The notes: generated by a model from the letters alone, not told the origin. Positions 1-6,686 are shown, counted from the first letter of the stretch. The stretch is 7,959 bases of DNA from an uncultured Bacillus sp. (GCF_946478885.1 NZ_CAMLDX010000125.1:1-7959), one strand, 5' to 3'. Numbers and translations: made by a program.

Positions 1-569
1 TCATTCAATTGTTCAAGCAAATCTGTTTGGATCCTCTTACTATTTACATATTTAATGAAATTGGGTACAGATGGTTCGGGAAAGTAGGAAAGGATTTGCC
101 TTGTAGTGATAGTAAGCGGATGTTTCTCCTCTGACACATAGGCACGGTAACTGCTCCAGGGGTAATCCTCAGGTCTTTGAACAAGATTTGCCTTAACGGG
201 ATTGAGATGAATATATCGATTTGCCTCCAGTTCATAATGAATGGAGGTTATGAGTTCAGACCCATACCGACTTTCAAATACATGTCCGGAATAATCGTAT
301 CGTTTATTAAAATATTTTGCGTATTTCGTATGAATATATTTCATAATCTGACCTGGGGATGTTTCGGTGCATTCCAATTGAAGATGAACGTGGTTCGGCA
401 TAAGACAGTAGGCTTGAAGATTAAAGAGGTATTTTTCCATTGCTTCTTTGAGTAGATGCAGATATTTGCGTTTGTCATGATCATCATGGAATATTGGAAG
501 CTTTCGCATTCCTCTGCTCGTTATATGGTATTTCGCCCCCTTAAACCACACTCGATTATTTCTTGCCAA
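1..569 (-). CDS. REP-associated tyrosine transposase (Y1/HUH family), partial at left edge
   Basis: Translating the minus strand from a TTG at 567-569 gives 189 uninterrupted codons that run off the window, so the C-terminus is missing. The start is set by an AAAGGAG ribosome binding site at 578-584, eight bases upstream; there is no in-frame ATG near it. The protein begins MARNNRVWFKGAKYHITSRG, the usual opening of the IS200-like Y1 transposase (RAYT/TnpA-REP) family. The HUH metal-binding motif is in MPNHVHLQLE (H60 and H62). The helix NRYIHLNPVKA (about 117-127) carries the likely nucleophilic tyrosine, Y119. These enzymes are single-strand DNA nickases that act on hairpin ends and are linked to REP palindromes. 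No frameshift is seen, so it is probably intact. Two REP-like palindromes lie in the same window (746-760 and 3946-3978), which fits this class. The family call is firm; mobility of this copy is inference. Confidence 0.9.
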   Translation of the reverse strand, partial: MARNNRVWFKGAKYHITSRGMRKLPIFHDDHDKRKYLHLLKEAMEKYLFNLQAYCLMPNHVHLQLECTETSPGQIMKYIHTKYAKYFNKRYDYSGHVFESRYGSELITSIHYELEANRYIHLNPVKANLVQRPEDYPWSSYRAYVSEEKHPLTITTRQILSYFPEPSVPNFIKYVNSKRIQTDLLEQLN

Positions 570-635
570 AAAACCAACTCCTTTGAATAATAATTCCAGA
601 CAAGTCTAATATTTCGACAAAAACTGATATATTCC

Positions 636-662
636 TGCATGATATATTGAATATATCATGCA
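636..662. repeat. 12-bp perfect palindrome upstream of the transposase gene
   Basis: TGCATGATATAT and ATATATCATGCA are perfect inverted repeats separated by TGA. The element lies 67 bases upstream of the transposase TTG start, on the side away from pdxR. It could be a hairpin recognised by the Y1 transposase, or an operator. There is no T-run next to it, so it is not a normal terminator. Confidence 0.6.
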
Positions 663-715
663 ATAACCTGCCCTTCTCCTATAAAAATGCTCCCCCAGGG
701 ACACACAACACCACC

Positions 716-760
716 GTCCACTACATATGGACACTTGTATTTTTTCGGTGTCAGGCACCG
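716..760 (+). repeat. REP-like element, copy 1 (GGTGTCAGGCACC core)
   Basis: CGGTG and CACCG (746-760) form a short stem around TCAGG, flanked by T-runs on both sides. Just upstream GTCCA (716-720) and TGGAC (728-732) make a second small inverted repeat. The 13-base core at 747-759 is the exact reverse complement of the core at 3956-3968, and that copy is also bounded by GTCCA and TGGAC. Shared core and shared flanks indicate members of one dispersed repeat family. Copy 1 looks rearranged or degenerate, because its GTCCA/TGGAC pair sits beside the core rather than around it. Confidence 0.7.
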
Positions 761-775
761 TTTTTCAAAAAGTTA

Positions 776-815
776 TGGATATGTTCGGCTTACTATATTA
801 TGATAAAATTATCAT
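776..815 (+). promoter_or_regulatory. Candidate pdxR promoter with overlapping palindromic operator
   Basis: A -35-like TGGATA (776-781) is followed after 17 bases by TATGAT (799-804), which matches the -10 consensus at five of six positions. The dyad ATGATAAAATTATCAT (800-815; seven paired bases on each side of AA) overlaps the -10 element, as expected for an autoregulator's operator. A closely similar layout precedes pdxS (3882-3927). This is a candidate only; AT-rich DNA produces such matches easily. Confidence 0.45.
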
Positions 816-844
816 TCCATATTTAATTTAAGGGAGTTTATATT

Positions 845-2278
845 ATGTATATAGAAATCAATAGGGGGGATAAACGTCCCATTTGGCTGCAAATTGTTGA
901 CCAAGTGATTGATTATATTACAAAGGGACAGCTTTCCCCGGGGGATCCGTTAGTTCCTTCACGGCAGCTTGCCCAGGAGCTTTCAATCTCCCGCTCAAGT
1001 GTACAAATTGCTTATGAAGAATTACAGTCGCGAGGATATGTTGAGACATCTCGCAGAGGTGGAACGAAGGTTTGCCAATTCATGCATGAAACTAGCGCAA
1101 TAACCGTGAGGCAGTCGGTACCTTCTATTCCTCCTAATCCCTTTCTCGAGAAAAAAAACGACGATGTCGGGCATTGGCCTGATGTTAATCAAGATGAATC
1201 AGCCGAAATTGACTTTCGTCTCCATGAACCCTTTGTTGATCCTAGTTTTCAAAAGTCCTGGCGCCGTGCTTCCAATTCAGCCATGAAAAAAGAAAATGTA
1301 TTAAATTGGGGCTACAGCTCGCCTTACGGTCTATACTCAGTACGGGAGCAGATCAGCCGTTACTTAGCAATTGAACGAGGAATTTATGTAAAACCAAAAC
1401 AAATCCTACTTACACTAGGTGCAAGGCAAACGATGGATATTATCGCACAGGCATTGCTGCAAGAAGGGGATTTAGTTTCTGTTGAAGATCCTGGCTTCCC
1501 GGTTGCCTGGTCCTCAATGCTGTACCGCAATATGACTGTAGAACCGATACCGGTTGACAGCCAAGGCCTTTGTGTAGAAAAAATTTCACCTGAATCCAAA
1601 ATGATTTTTACTACTCCCTCCCATCAATTTCCGAGCGGTGTGCTGATGACAGTCAACCGTAGGCAGGAATTAATTCAATTTGCCCAGGAACATCAAACGT
1701 GGATCATTGAGGATGATTATGACGGTGAATTCCGTTACCGGGGCGGTCCAATGCCGAGTTTATTTTCACAAATGCCGACGAATATTTTATACCTGCTCAG
1801 CTTTACAAAGCTTTTGGCACCGGGAATCCGTTTGGCAGCAGTCATTGGTCCGGAAGAAGCGATCACAAGAATGGCTAAAGTGCAGGAATTTGTCTGTCGC
1901 CACCTGCCGGTTATGGAGCAGCTTGCTCTTGGCCAGTTTTTCGAAACAGGTGACCTATTGAAGCATGTCCGAAGAATGCGATCGATTTATCATAAAAGGC
2001 ACCGTATCATGATTCAAACCTTAAACTCAACAGGGCTTGCTAATCAATTTCATGTCCAAGGCACAGATTCCGGTCTGCATGTATTGTTAGAGGGAAATGA
2101 AGACTTTGATGAGACAGCGGCTGTACATTCGGCCTTGAAAGAAGGTATCGGTGTTTTCCCGCTCAGTCCGTATTGTTTAGAAAGCAAAAGAAAAGGGCTT
2201 CTGCTTGGTTTCGCCCATCTCAATTCCGATCAAATTGCTGAAGGTGTAGAGCGTCTGGCAAAGGCGCTTCACTCATAA
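845..2278 (+). CDS. pdxR: MocR-family PLP-dependent regulator, probable PdxR
   Basis: A 477-residue protein of typical MocR length. Residues 10-78 are a GntR-type winged helix (PSRQLAQELSISRSSVQIAY is the recognition region, followed by the RGYVETSRRGGT wing). A linker of about 40 residues leads to a fold-type I aminotransferase-like domain (about 120-477). That domain has the PSHQFPSG loop (258-265), IIEDDYDGEF with the likely pyridine-nitrogen aspartate D290 and Y292, and SFTKLLAPG with the Schiff-base lysine K322. Such proteins bind PLP as an effector instead of catalysing transamination. The gene ends 77 bases from the end of pdxT and converges on it, which favours PdxR (control of PLP synthase) over GabR; GabR-type or other MocR roles remain possible. 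AAGGGAG at 830-836, eight bases before the ATG, supports the start. A candidate operator sits at 800-815. PdxR is usually divergent from pdxST, so the convergent layout is unusual. Confidence 0.85.
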   Translation: MYIEINRGDKRPIWLQIVDQVIDYITKGQLSPGDPLVPSRQLAQELSISRSSVQIAYEELQSRGYVETSRRGGTKVCQFMHETSAITVRQSVPSIPPNPFLEKKNDDVGHWPDVNQDESAEIDFRLHEPFVDPSFQKSWRRASNSAMKKENVLNWGYSSPYGLYSVREQISRYLAIERGIYVKPKQILLTLGARQTMDIIAQALLQEGDLVSVEDPGFPVAWSSMLYRNMTVEPIPVDSQGLCVEKISPESKMIFTTPSHQFPSGVLMTVNRRQELIQFAQEHQTWIIEDDYDGEFRYRGGPMPSLFSQMPTNILYLLSFTKLLAPGIRLAAVIGPEEAITRMAKVQEFVCRHLPVMEQLALGQFFETGDLLKHVRRMRSIYHKRHRIMIQTLNSTGLANQFHVQGTDSGLHVLLEGNEDFDETAAVHSALKEGIGVFPLSPYCLESKRKGLLLGFAHLNSDQIAEGVERLAKALHS

Positions 2279-2315
2279 CTTATTTCATATATGGCAGACA
2301 ATATCCGACAAATGC

Positions 2316-2344
2316 AAAGAGCCCGCTTTCAGAGCGGACTCTTT
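2316..2344. terminator. Hairpin terminator between convergent pdxR and pdxT
   Basis: AAAGAGCCCGCT pairs with AGCGGACTCTTT, with one C/A mismatch and a five-base loop. The stem lies between the pdxR stop (2278) and the pdxT stop (2356). The T-run is modest on either strand (CTTTCATTTC on plus, CTTTGCATTTG on minus), so it could serve both genes with limited efficiency. Confidence 0.75.
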
Positions 2345-2355
2345 CATTTCTTCTA

Positions 2356-2946
2356 TTATTTCGCCTGAACGCTAGCTGCCTTCTCTACCATATCCACAAA
2401 TAACTTGGTAAAACGATGATCGTCTATTAACTCTGGATGGAAGGAGCAGCCAAGAAGGTGCCCTTCTCGGACAGCGACGATTCTGCCTTCGTAACGGGCA
2501 AGAATTTCAACATTTTCACCCGCTTCGACAATGTGCGGCGCCCGGATAAATACACCGGTAAATGGTTTATCGAGGCCTTGAATCGAAAGCTCTTCTTCAA
2601 AGCTATCAACCTGCCGGCCAAAAGAATTCCGCTCCACCACAACATCGAGTAAACCAAGATGCGGCTCGGCGTAACCGGCCAATTTTTTTGCCAGTAAAAT
2701 CAACCCTGCGCAAGTGCCAAATATGGGTTTACCCAGCCCGGCAAACTCCCGCAACGGCTCAAGAAAGCCATATTGATCAATCAGCCTGCGCATCGTTGTG
2801 CTTTCTCCACCGGGCAGAATGAGTCCGTCAATATCCCTAAGTTGTTCAGCCTTTTTGATGACCACTGCTTCCGAACCGCATGCTTCAATGGAACATACAT
2901 GCTCAGCAACAGCTCCCTGCAGTCCTAATACTCCAATTTTCACCAT
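2356..2946 (-). CDS. pdxT: PLP synthase glutaminase subunit PdxT
   Basis: The class I glutamine amidotransferase subunit of PLP synthase. It hydrolyses glutamine and channels ammonia to PdxS in the cytoplasmic 12+12 PdxS-PdxT complex. With the chosen start the protein has 196 residues, the normal family length. The active site is complete: oxyanion/GGEST motif at 46-50 ([12 protein letters not shown]), nucleophile C79 in [11 protein letters not shown], and H170 and E172 in CSFHPEL, the same numbering as B. subtilis PdxT. The frame is open 23 codons further upstream, but [13 protein letters not shown] is the conserved N-terminus, and AAGGAGAG at 2957-2964 is correctly spaced for the ATG at 2944-2946. 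That ribosome binding site overlaps the pdxS stop codon (2963-2965), so the genes are 16 bases apart and very probably co-transcribed and translationally coupled. Confidence 0.95.
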   Translation of the reverse strand: MVKIGVLGLQGAVAEHVCSIEACGSEAVVIKKAEQLRDIDGLILPGGESTTMRRLIDQYGFLEPLREFAGLGKPIFGTCAGLILLAKKLAGYAEPHLGLLDVVVERNSFGRQVDSFEEELSIQGLDKPFTGVFIRAPHIVEAGENVEILARYEGRIVAVREGHLLGCSFHPELIDDHRFTKLFVDMVEKAASVQAK

Positions 2947-2962
2947 ATTCAATCTGCTCTCC

Positions 2963-3844
2963 TTACCAACCGCGATCCTGCATGCGTTCAGCTGGTGAAA
3001 GTGTTGAAATTTCAATTCCCTTCATCGCTTCGCCAAGACCTTTTGAAAGCTCAGCAATTAATTTATAGTCCTGGTAATGTGTCGTAGCTTCAACGATTGC
3101 CTTGGCAAATTTTGCAGGATTTTCTGATTTAAAAATACCTGACCCTACAAATACACCATCTGCCCCTAGTTGCATCATTAAAGCAGCATCAGCGGGAGTT
3201 GCAACACCACCGGCAGCGAAGTTAACCACTGGCAGCTTGCCAAATTGCTTAATTTGCAGCAAAATCTCATAGGGTGCACCCAGGAGTTTTGCTTCAGTCA
3301 TTAATTCATCCTCGTTCATGGCCACCACTTTACGGACCTGCGCATTTACTTTACGCATATGTCGAACTGCTTCAACGATGTTTCCGGTCCCCGGTTCACC
3401 TTTTGTACGAAGCATGGAAGCCCCTTCTCCGATACGGCGGGCTGCTTCGCCAAGATCACGGCATCCGCAGACAAAAGGAACAGTAAAATCCTTTTTATTT
3501 AAGTGAAACTCTTCATCGGCAGGCGTTAAAACTTCACTTTCATCTATATAATCAACGCCAAGAGACTCTAACACTCGCGCTTCCACAATATGGCCGATTC
3601 TTGCTTTCGCCATGACCGGAATACTTACCGCATTCATGACTTCTTCGACAATGGAAATATCAGCCATTCTTGCGACTCCGCCCGCTTTACGAATATCAGA
3701 TGGAACACGTTCCAATGCCATTACAGCAACTGCGCCCGCTTCCTCCGCAATTTTCGCCTGTTCAGCATTGACGACATCCATGATTACGCCGCCTTTTTGC
3801 ATTTCTGCCATTCCCCGCTTAACACGATCTGTTCCTATTACCAT
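2963..3844 (-). CDS. pdxS: PLP synthase lyase subunit PdxS
   Basis: The (beta/alpha)8-barrel subunit of the DXP-independent vitamin B6 pathway. It condenses ribose 5-phosphate, glyceraldehyde 3-phosphate and PdxT-derived ammonia into pyridoxal 5'-phosphate. The protein has 293 residues, full length for the family. Key residues are in place: D23 in [13 protein letters not shown], the first Schiff-base lysine K80 in [10 protein letters not shown], and the second lysine K148 in [12 protein letters not shown] (B. subtilis D24, K81 and K149). The [20 protein letters not shown] phosphate site and the [12 protein letters not shown]-terminus are also typical. A TAGGGGGATA ribosome binding site (3851-3860) precedes the ATG at 3842-3844. 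It is the first gene of a two-gene operon with pdxT. The usual Bacillus neighbours dacA and serS are absent here. Confidence 0.97.
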   Translation of the reverse strand: MVIGTDRVKRGMAEMQKGGVIMDVVNAEQAKIAEEAGAVAVMALERVPSDIRKAGGVARMADISIVEEVMNAVSIPVMAKARIGHIVEARVLESLGVDYIDESEVLTPADEEFHLNKKDFTVPFVCGCRDLGEAARRIGEGASMLRTKGEPGTGNIVEAVRHMRKVNAQVRKVVAMNEDELMTEAKLLGAPYEILLQIKQFGKLPVVNFAAGGVATPADAALMMQLGADGVFVGSGIFKSENPAKFAKAIVEATTHYQDYKLIAELSKGLGEAMKGIEISTLSPAERMQDRGW

Positions 3845-3881
3845 ACTAAATATCCCCCTAAACTATGTTTTTACACTCTTT

Positions 3882-3927
3882 GGATAAAATGAATCATAAC
3901 AATAATATGGATTCTTCGCTATATCCA
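3882..3927 (-). promoter_or_regulatory. Candidate pdxST promoter and PdxR operator
   Basis: On the minus strand TGGATA (3927-3922) is followed after 17 bases by TATTGT (3904-3899), and then by ATGATTCATTTTATCC (3897-3882). The same TATGGATAT 9-mer (here 3929-3921) and a near-identical ATGAT-N-ATTTTATC dyad occur in front of pdxR (774-815). The match between the two promoters is the main support, because the -10 itself is weak (four of six). Confidence 0.4.
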
Positions 3928-3945
3928 TATCATTTCAATAAAACA

Positions 3946-3978
3946 GTCCATTTTTGGTGCCTGACACCAAAAATGGAC
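3946..3978. repeat. REP-like element, copy 2: 33-nt perfect palindrome
   Basis: GTCCATTTTTGGTG and CACCAAAAATGGAC are perfect 14-base inverted repeats around CCTGA. Its central 13-mer GGTGCCTGACACC (3956-3968) is the exact reverse complement of 747-759. It lies between the divergent pdxS and FNT genes, upstream of both candidate promoters. It may be a REP-type target of a Y1 transposase; it could also act as a hairpin in a transcript. Confidence 0.8.
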
Positions 3979-4048
3979 AGATGTTCATGTGTATAGGGCA
4001 GTTTTATAATTTGATTTCCATAGTGATTTTATTGGTAAGCCCTTTCGT

Positions 4049-4112
4049 TTGTGAAAAATGTAACAAATTTTTCGCATTCTATAGACGAAAGACCTGTTTT
4101 TACATGTATAAT
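4049..4112 (+). promoter_or_regulatory. Candidate FNT promoter with Rex/FNR-like site
   Basis: A perfect TATAAT lies at 4107-4112, with no good -35 at 16-18 bases, which suggests a need for an activator. Upstream, TTGTGAAAAATGTAACAA (4049-4066) matches the Rex-box pattern TTGTGAA-N4-TTCACAA at 12 of 14 positions and resembles the FNR pattern TGTGA-N6-TCACA. If transcription starts near 4119, the site is centred near -61.5, a class I activator position. Regulation by redox state or oxygen is inference. Confidence 0.4.
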
Positions 4113-4169
4113 AGATTGCGTCGAAAGAATAAAGGAAATAAGCTTACTAGTATTTCACAGCATTAGATG

Positions 4170-4183
4170 AAAGGAAGTCCTTT
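4170..4183 (+). promoter_or_regulatory. Self-complementary ribosome binding site of the FNT gene
   Basis: AAAGGAAGTCCTTT directly precedes the ATG at 4184. The AAAGGA Shine-Dalgarno is followed by its own complement TCCTTT, so a five-base stem with an AAGT loop could hide it. The stem is short and weak, so any effect on translation would be small. The site confirms the start codon. Confidence 0.5.
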
Positions 4184-5002
4184 ATGAATACATCGGAAGA
4201 AACATTGGCGGTTATTGCAGAAACCGGTTATAAAAAAGCCCATAAAACACTTCCAGAAAAACTGATTTTAGGCTTTATGGGAGGTATGTTTATATCCCTC
4301 GGCTATCTGCTTGATATCCGTGTCATCGCGAGTATATCTGACTGGGGCAGTTTGGCGAATTTCATTGGAGCCGCACTCTTTCCTGTCGGACTTATTTGTA
4401 TTTTACTCGCAGGAGGAGAACTCATTACATCTAATATGATGGCCGTTGCTGTCGCCCTTTTTGATAAAAAAGCCAGCATAAAGGAATTGCTGAACAACTG
4501 GTTCTGGATTACACTGGCAAACTTAATTGGAGCATTATTTGTTGCTTATGTGTTTGGGCACATCGCTGGATTAACAGAGGCAGAACCCTACTTAAGCAAG
4601 ACCCTTCATACAGCGGAGGCAAAGGTCGGAGATTCCTTCTTAGTTGCCTTTGTTTCAGGAATAGGCTGTAATATCTTTGTGGCGGTTGCAGCTTGGTTGA
4701 GCTTTACTGCCAAAAGCTTTGCCGGCAAGGTCCTTGGCATTTGGTTCCCGGTTATGGCATTTGTCGCAATTGGCTTTCAGCACGTTGTAGCCAATATGTT
4801 TGTCATCCCGGCAGCGATTTTTGCCGGACATCTTTCATGGTTTGATTTTCTTATGAACATGATTCCTGTATTTTTGGGCAACGCGGTCGGTGGATCCATC
4901 TTTATCGGATTGGCCTATTATTTAGCTTTCAAAAAGTTCCATCAGGCTTCGGTCAATGAGAATGCACAAAAGCAGTTAGGATTAAAAAAGCAGGCTGGGT
5001 AA
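4184..5002 (+). CDS. Formate/nitrite transporter (FNT) family channel
   Basis: A 272-residue inner-membrane protein of the FocA/NirC family, which forms pentameric channels for small monovalent anions such as formate, nitrite or hydrosulfide. The six-TM layout is visible: about 28-50, 60-80, 103-128, 152-172, 184-213 and 225-248. The broken TM2 with LAGGELITSNMM (75-86) provides the omega-loop signature and T82. TM5 ends in GFQHVVANMFVIP with the conserved pore histidine H200. The C-terminal GNAVGGSIFIGLAYYLAF (232-249) is also a family signature. There is no partner gene (nitrite reductase or pyruvate formate-lyase) in the window, so the substrate cannot be assigned. It is a single-gene unit: it has its own promoter region and a strong terminator at 5063-5107. 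A Rex/FNR-like site upstream would fit expression at low oxygen. Confidence 0.92.
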   Translation: MNTSEETLAVIAETGYKKAHKTLPEKLILGFMGGMFISLGYLLDIRVIASISDWGSLANFIGAALFPVGLICILLAGGELITSNMMAVAVALFDKKASIKELLNNWFWITLANLIGALFVAYVFGHIAGLTEAEPYLSKTLHTAEAKVGDSFLVAFVSGIGCNIFVAVAAWLSFTAKSFAGKVLGIWFPVMAFVAIGFQHVVANMFVIPAAIFAGHLSWFDFLMNMIPVFLGNAVGGSIFIGLAYYLAFKKFHQASVNENAQKQLGLKKQAG

Positions 5003-5062
5003 ATTTTTATGCTAAAAAATGAAATTATTTTGCGGAGCTATCTGCTAAATCTCTAAAAAATG

Positions 5063-5107
5063 AAACGCTCGAAGAAAAATTCGATCCTTTTTCTTCGAGC
5101 GTTTTTT
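5063..5107. terminator. Strong rho-independent terminator, probably bidirectional
   Basis: A perfect 17-bp stem, AAACGCTCGAAGAAAAA with TTTTTCTTCGAGCGTTT, encloses an eight-base loop (5080-5087). T-runs follow on both strands: GTTTTTTG on plus, and CATTTTTTAG on minus. It lies 60 bases past the FNT stop and about 225 bases past the MFS stop, so it can end both convergent transcripts. Confidence 0.93.
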
Positions 5108-5329
5108 GCTACTCTTTTTTTTATCGAAAATAACAAGTATATTCCAGTTACTTTCAATCGGCTATGTGACATTGCTACGATACAACACTTCGTCGGAACT
5201 TTCTCCAACCCACGGAGTATAAAATTCAGCTAAGCTGCTGATTCCTGAAAAAACTACCGCAAAAATCCCTTTACTCCGCCAAACAGAATAGTTCAACAGT
5301 TCTATACAGGCAAACCTCTATTCCTCTCA
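5108..5329. other. Intergenic stretch without a convincing gene
   Basis: This is the space between the bidirectional terminator and the end of the MFS gene. The only coding-like signal is a minus-strand frame open from 5317 to the TAG at 5162-5164 (51 codons). It has no ATG and no ribosome binding site, but its peptide is plausible, including LAEFYTPWVGESSDEVLYRS. The nearest possible start is TTG at 5294-5296. It could be a gene remnant, part of a dispersed repeat, or chance. Confidence 0.3.
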
Positions 5330-6577
5330 TTACAAATGTTGTTCAGCGGTCGCTTCAGATTTAAGATTATACAGTGGCAGGATGACAAGCACACCAATTA
5401 TAAACAAAACGGCGGCCGTTTCAAATGTAATCAAAAGAGAAAGTTCCTCTTTGACTTTGCCAGCCACACTCATTGTCAATACCATTCCCCCTGTAAACAA
5501 CGGCATCAAAATTCCATTCACCCTGCCAATGAAATCAGCCGTTGTTTTCTGCATAATGAATGTATTGATTCCAATTTGAATGAAAGGAAGCATCAAACCA
5601 TTAATAAATTCAGCCCCCAATGTAACCCAAAGATTCGTTGAAACCCCCATAACTGCTATACCTACTGCATTGAACAACATGCCATAAATGAGGAGTCTTT
5701 GTGGAGCCACATTTCTGGCACGTGTCATAACTACGCCACCCCCCAGTATCATCCCAATTCCGTTAATCGTGAGAAGCCATTGCAAATTTTCCTTCGGCAG
5801 GTCTAACTGCTCAGTAACCAGGAAAATCGATAGCGGCTGAATAAAGCCCAATCCAAGACCTGCAACTAAGAAACAGACCCCTAACAAGCTTAGCTCTCTC
5901 TTCTTTAGCACATAGGCTATTCCTGCCTTCATTTCCTGCCATAATGTGGATGAAGCTGATTCATTTTCTGCCTTACGATCCTTCGGCAGAAATGCTAAGG
6001 ATAAAGCAGACAGTAAAAAGGTGGAACCCGTAATCGCAATCGATACTTCAATCCCGAATGATTGAAAAGCTAAGGTCCCAAGAATAGGACCGAACACCAT
6101 AAACACCGCAAACATAGTTTGATAAACTGACATCCCCGTCTGTATCTGCTCTTCAGGCAAATGATTCTTAAATAGCTTTAACCCGGAAGGCTGTGAGAAT
6201 TGCGACAGTATCGCAGATAGTAACATAGCAAAAAACACAGTATGCCATGTACCGAAATGAAGTGTTATTAACACGACAAAGATAGACAGGGCACTTAGGA
6301 TATCGCACCAAACCATTGTCAATTTTGGACGCCAGCGATCGGCAAAGGTTCCTCCAATAAAAGAAAAAATAAATATTGGCGCAAACTCAGCTACAGAAAT
6401 CATTGAAACAGCAATTGGATTTTCATTTGTCTGTTCCATAACAAATAAAAGCACTGAGAAGTTTCTTACCCAAATTCCTATTTGCAAAAACAAGCCCGAT
6501 ATGATGATGGCCTGAAACACACGATTGCGGAATAAACTGCGATTGTTAAGGACATGCTCAGTATTTTCTTCCAACAT
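5330..6577 (-). CDS. MFS transporter, DHA3/EntS-like efflux permease
   Basis: A 415-residue permease with about 12 hydrophobic segments in two halves, separated by a charged loop near LPKDRKAENESASS. The MFS motif A is clear in the TM2-TM3 loop, GGTFADRWRPK (75-85). The overall pattern (FRNRVFQAIIISGLF start, VAEFAPIFIFSFIGG, PLYNL end) resembles the DHA3 drug or siderophore exporter group, but the substrate is unknown. The frame is open 36 codons further upstream to a TTG. The ATG at 6575-6577 is chosen because AGGAGG (6583-6588) lies five bases before it and the extension is hydrophilic and unlike the family. That AGGAGG can pair with a CCTCCTG on the mRNA (stem 6583-6607). The LysR gene lies upstream on the same strand, 323 bases away, with a separate candidate promoter at 6791-6819. 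Export of a toxic compound under LysR control is inference. Confidence 0.88.
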   Translation of the reverse strand: MLEENTEHVLNNRSLFRNRVFQAIIISGLFLQIGIWVRNFSVLLFVMEQTNENPIAVSMISVAEFAPIFIFSFIGGTFADRWRPKLTMVWCDILSALSIFVVLITLHFGTWHTVFFAMLLSAILSQFSQPSGLKLFKNHLPEEQIQTGMSVYQTMFAVFMVFGPILGTLAFQSFGIEVSIAITGSTFLLSALSLAFLPKDRKAENESASSTLWQEMKAGIAYVLKKRELSLLGVCFLVAGLGLGFIQPLSIFLVTEQLDLPKENLQWLLTINGIGMILGGGVVMTRARNVAPQRLLIYGMLFNAVGIAVMGVSTNLWVTLGAEFINGLMLPFIQIGINTFIMQKTTADFIGRVNGILMPLFTGGMVLTMSVAGKVKEELSLLITFETAAVLFIIGVLVILPLYNLKSEATAEQHL

Positions 6578-6582
6578 AAAAA

Positions 6583-6607
6583 CCTCCTGCAATTTCTGAA
6601 CAGGAGG
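6583..6607 (-). promoter_or_regulatory. Hairpin sequestering the MFS ribosome binding site
   Basis: On the mRNA strand CCTCCTG (6607-6601) is perfectly complementary to CAGGAGG (6589-6583), the MFS Shine-Dalgarno, across an 11-base loop. The stem is GC-rich in an otherwise AT-rich leader. Such anti-SD stems are known in translationally attenuated resistance genes (erm, cat). A 24-codon frame (6632 to 6558) runs through the stem and past the MFS ATG. Confidence 0.5.
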
Positions 6608-6686
6608 CAGTACAATACGTAGCCATAGGCATTTATTCCTAATAAAAGGGATACAATGATCGTATGGTTTGTAAGAAACGTACAAC

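Noticed and set aside
177..455. Plus-strand open frame of 92 codons
   Set aside because: It lies antisense to the transposase gene, has no ribosome binding site, and its product resembles no family I recognise.
2947..3015. N-terminal extension of pdxT by 23 codons
   Set aside because: It overlaps the pdxS coding end; the conserved PdxT N-terminus and a well-placed AAGGAGAG both point to the ATG at 2944-2946.
3590..3892. Two plus-strand open frames of 91 and 100 codons
   Set aside because: Both are antisense to the highly conserved N-terminal half of pdxS and run into its promoter region.
3954..4166. Plus-strand open frame of 70 codons before the FNT gene
   Set aside because: It starts inside the REP-like palindrome, has no ribosome binding site, and spans the Rex/FNR-like site and the TATAAT of the FNT promoter.
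6578..6685. N-terminal extension of the MFS gene by 36 codons
   Set aside because: It starts at a TTG without a ribosome binding site and is not membrane-like; AGGAGG directly precedes the ATG at 6575-6577.
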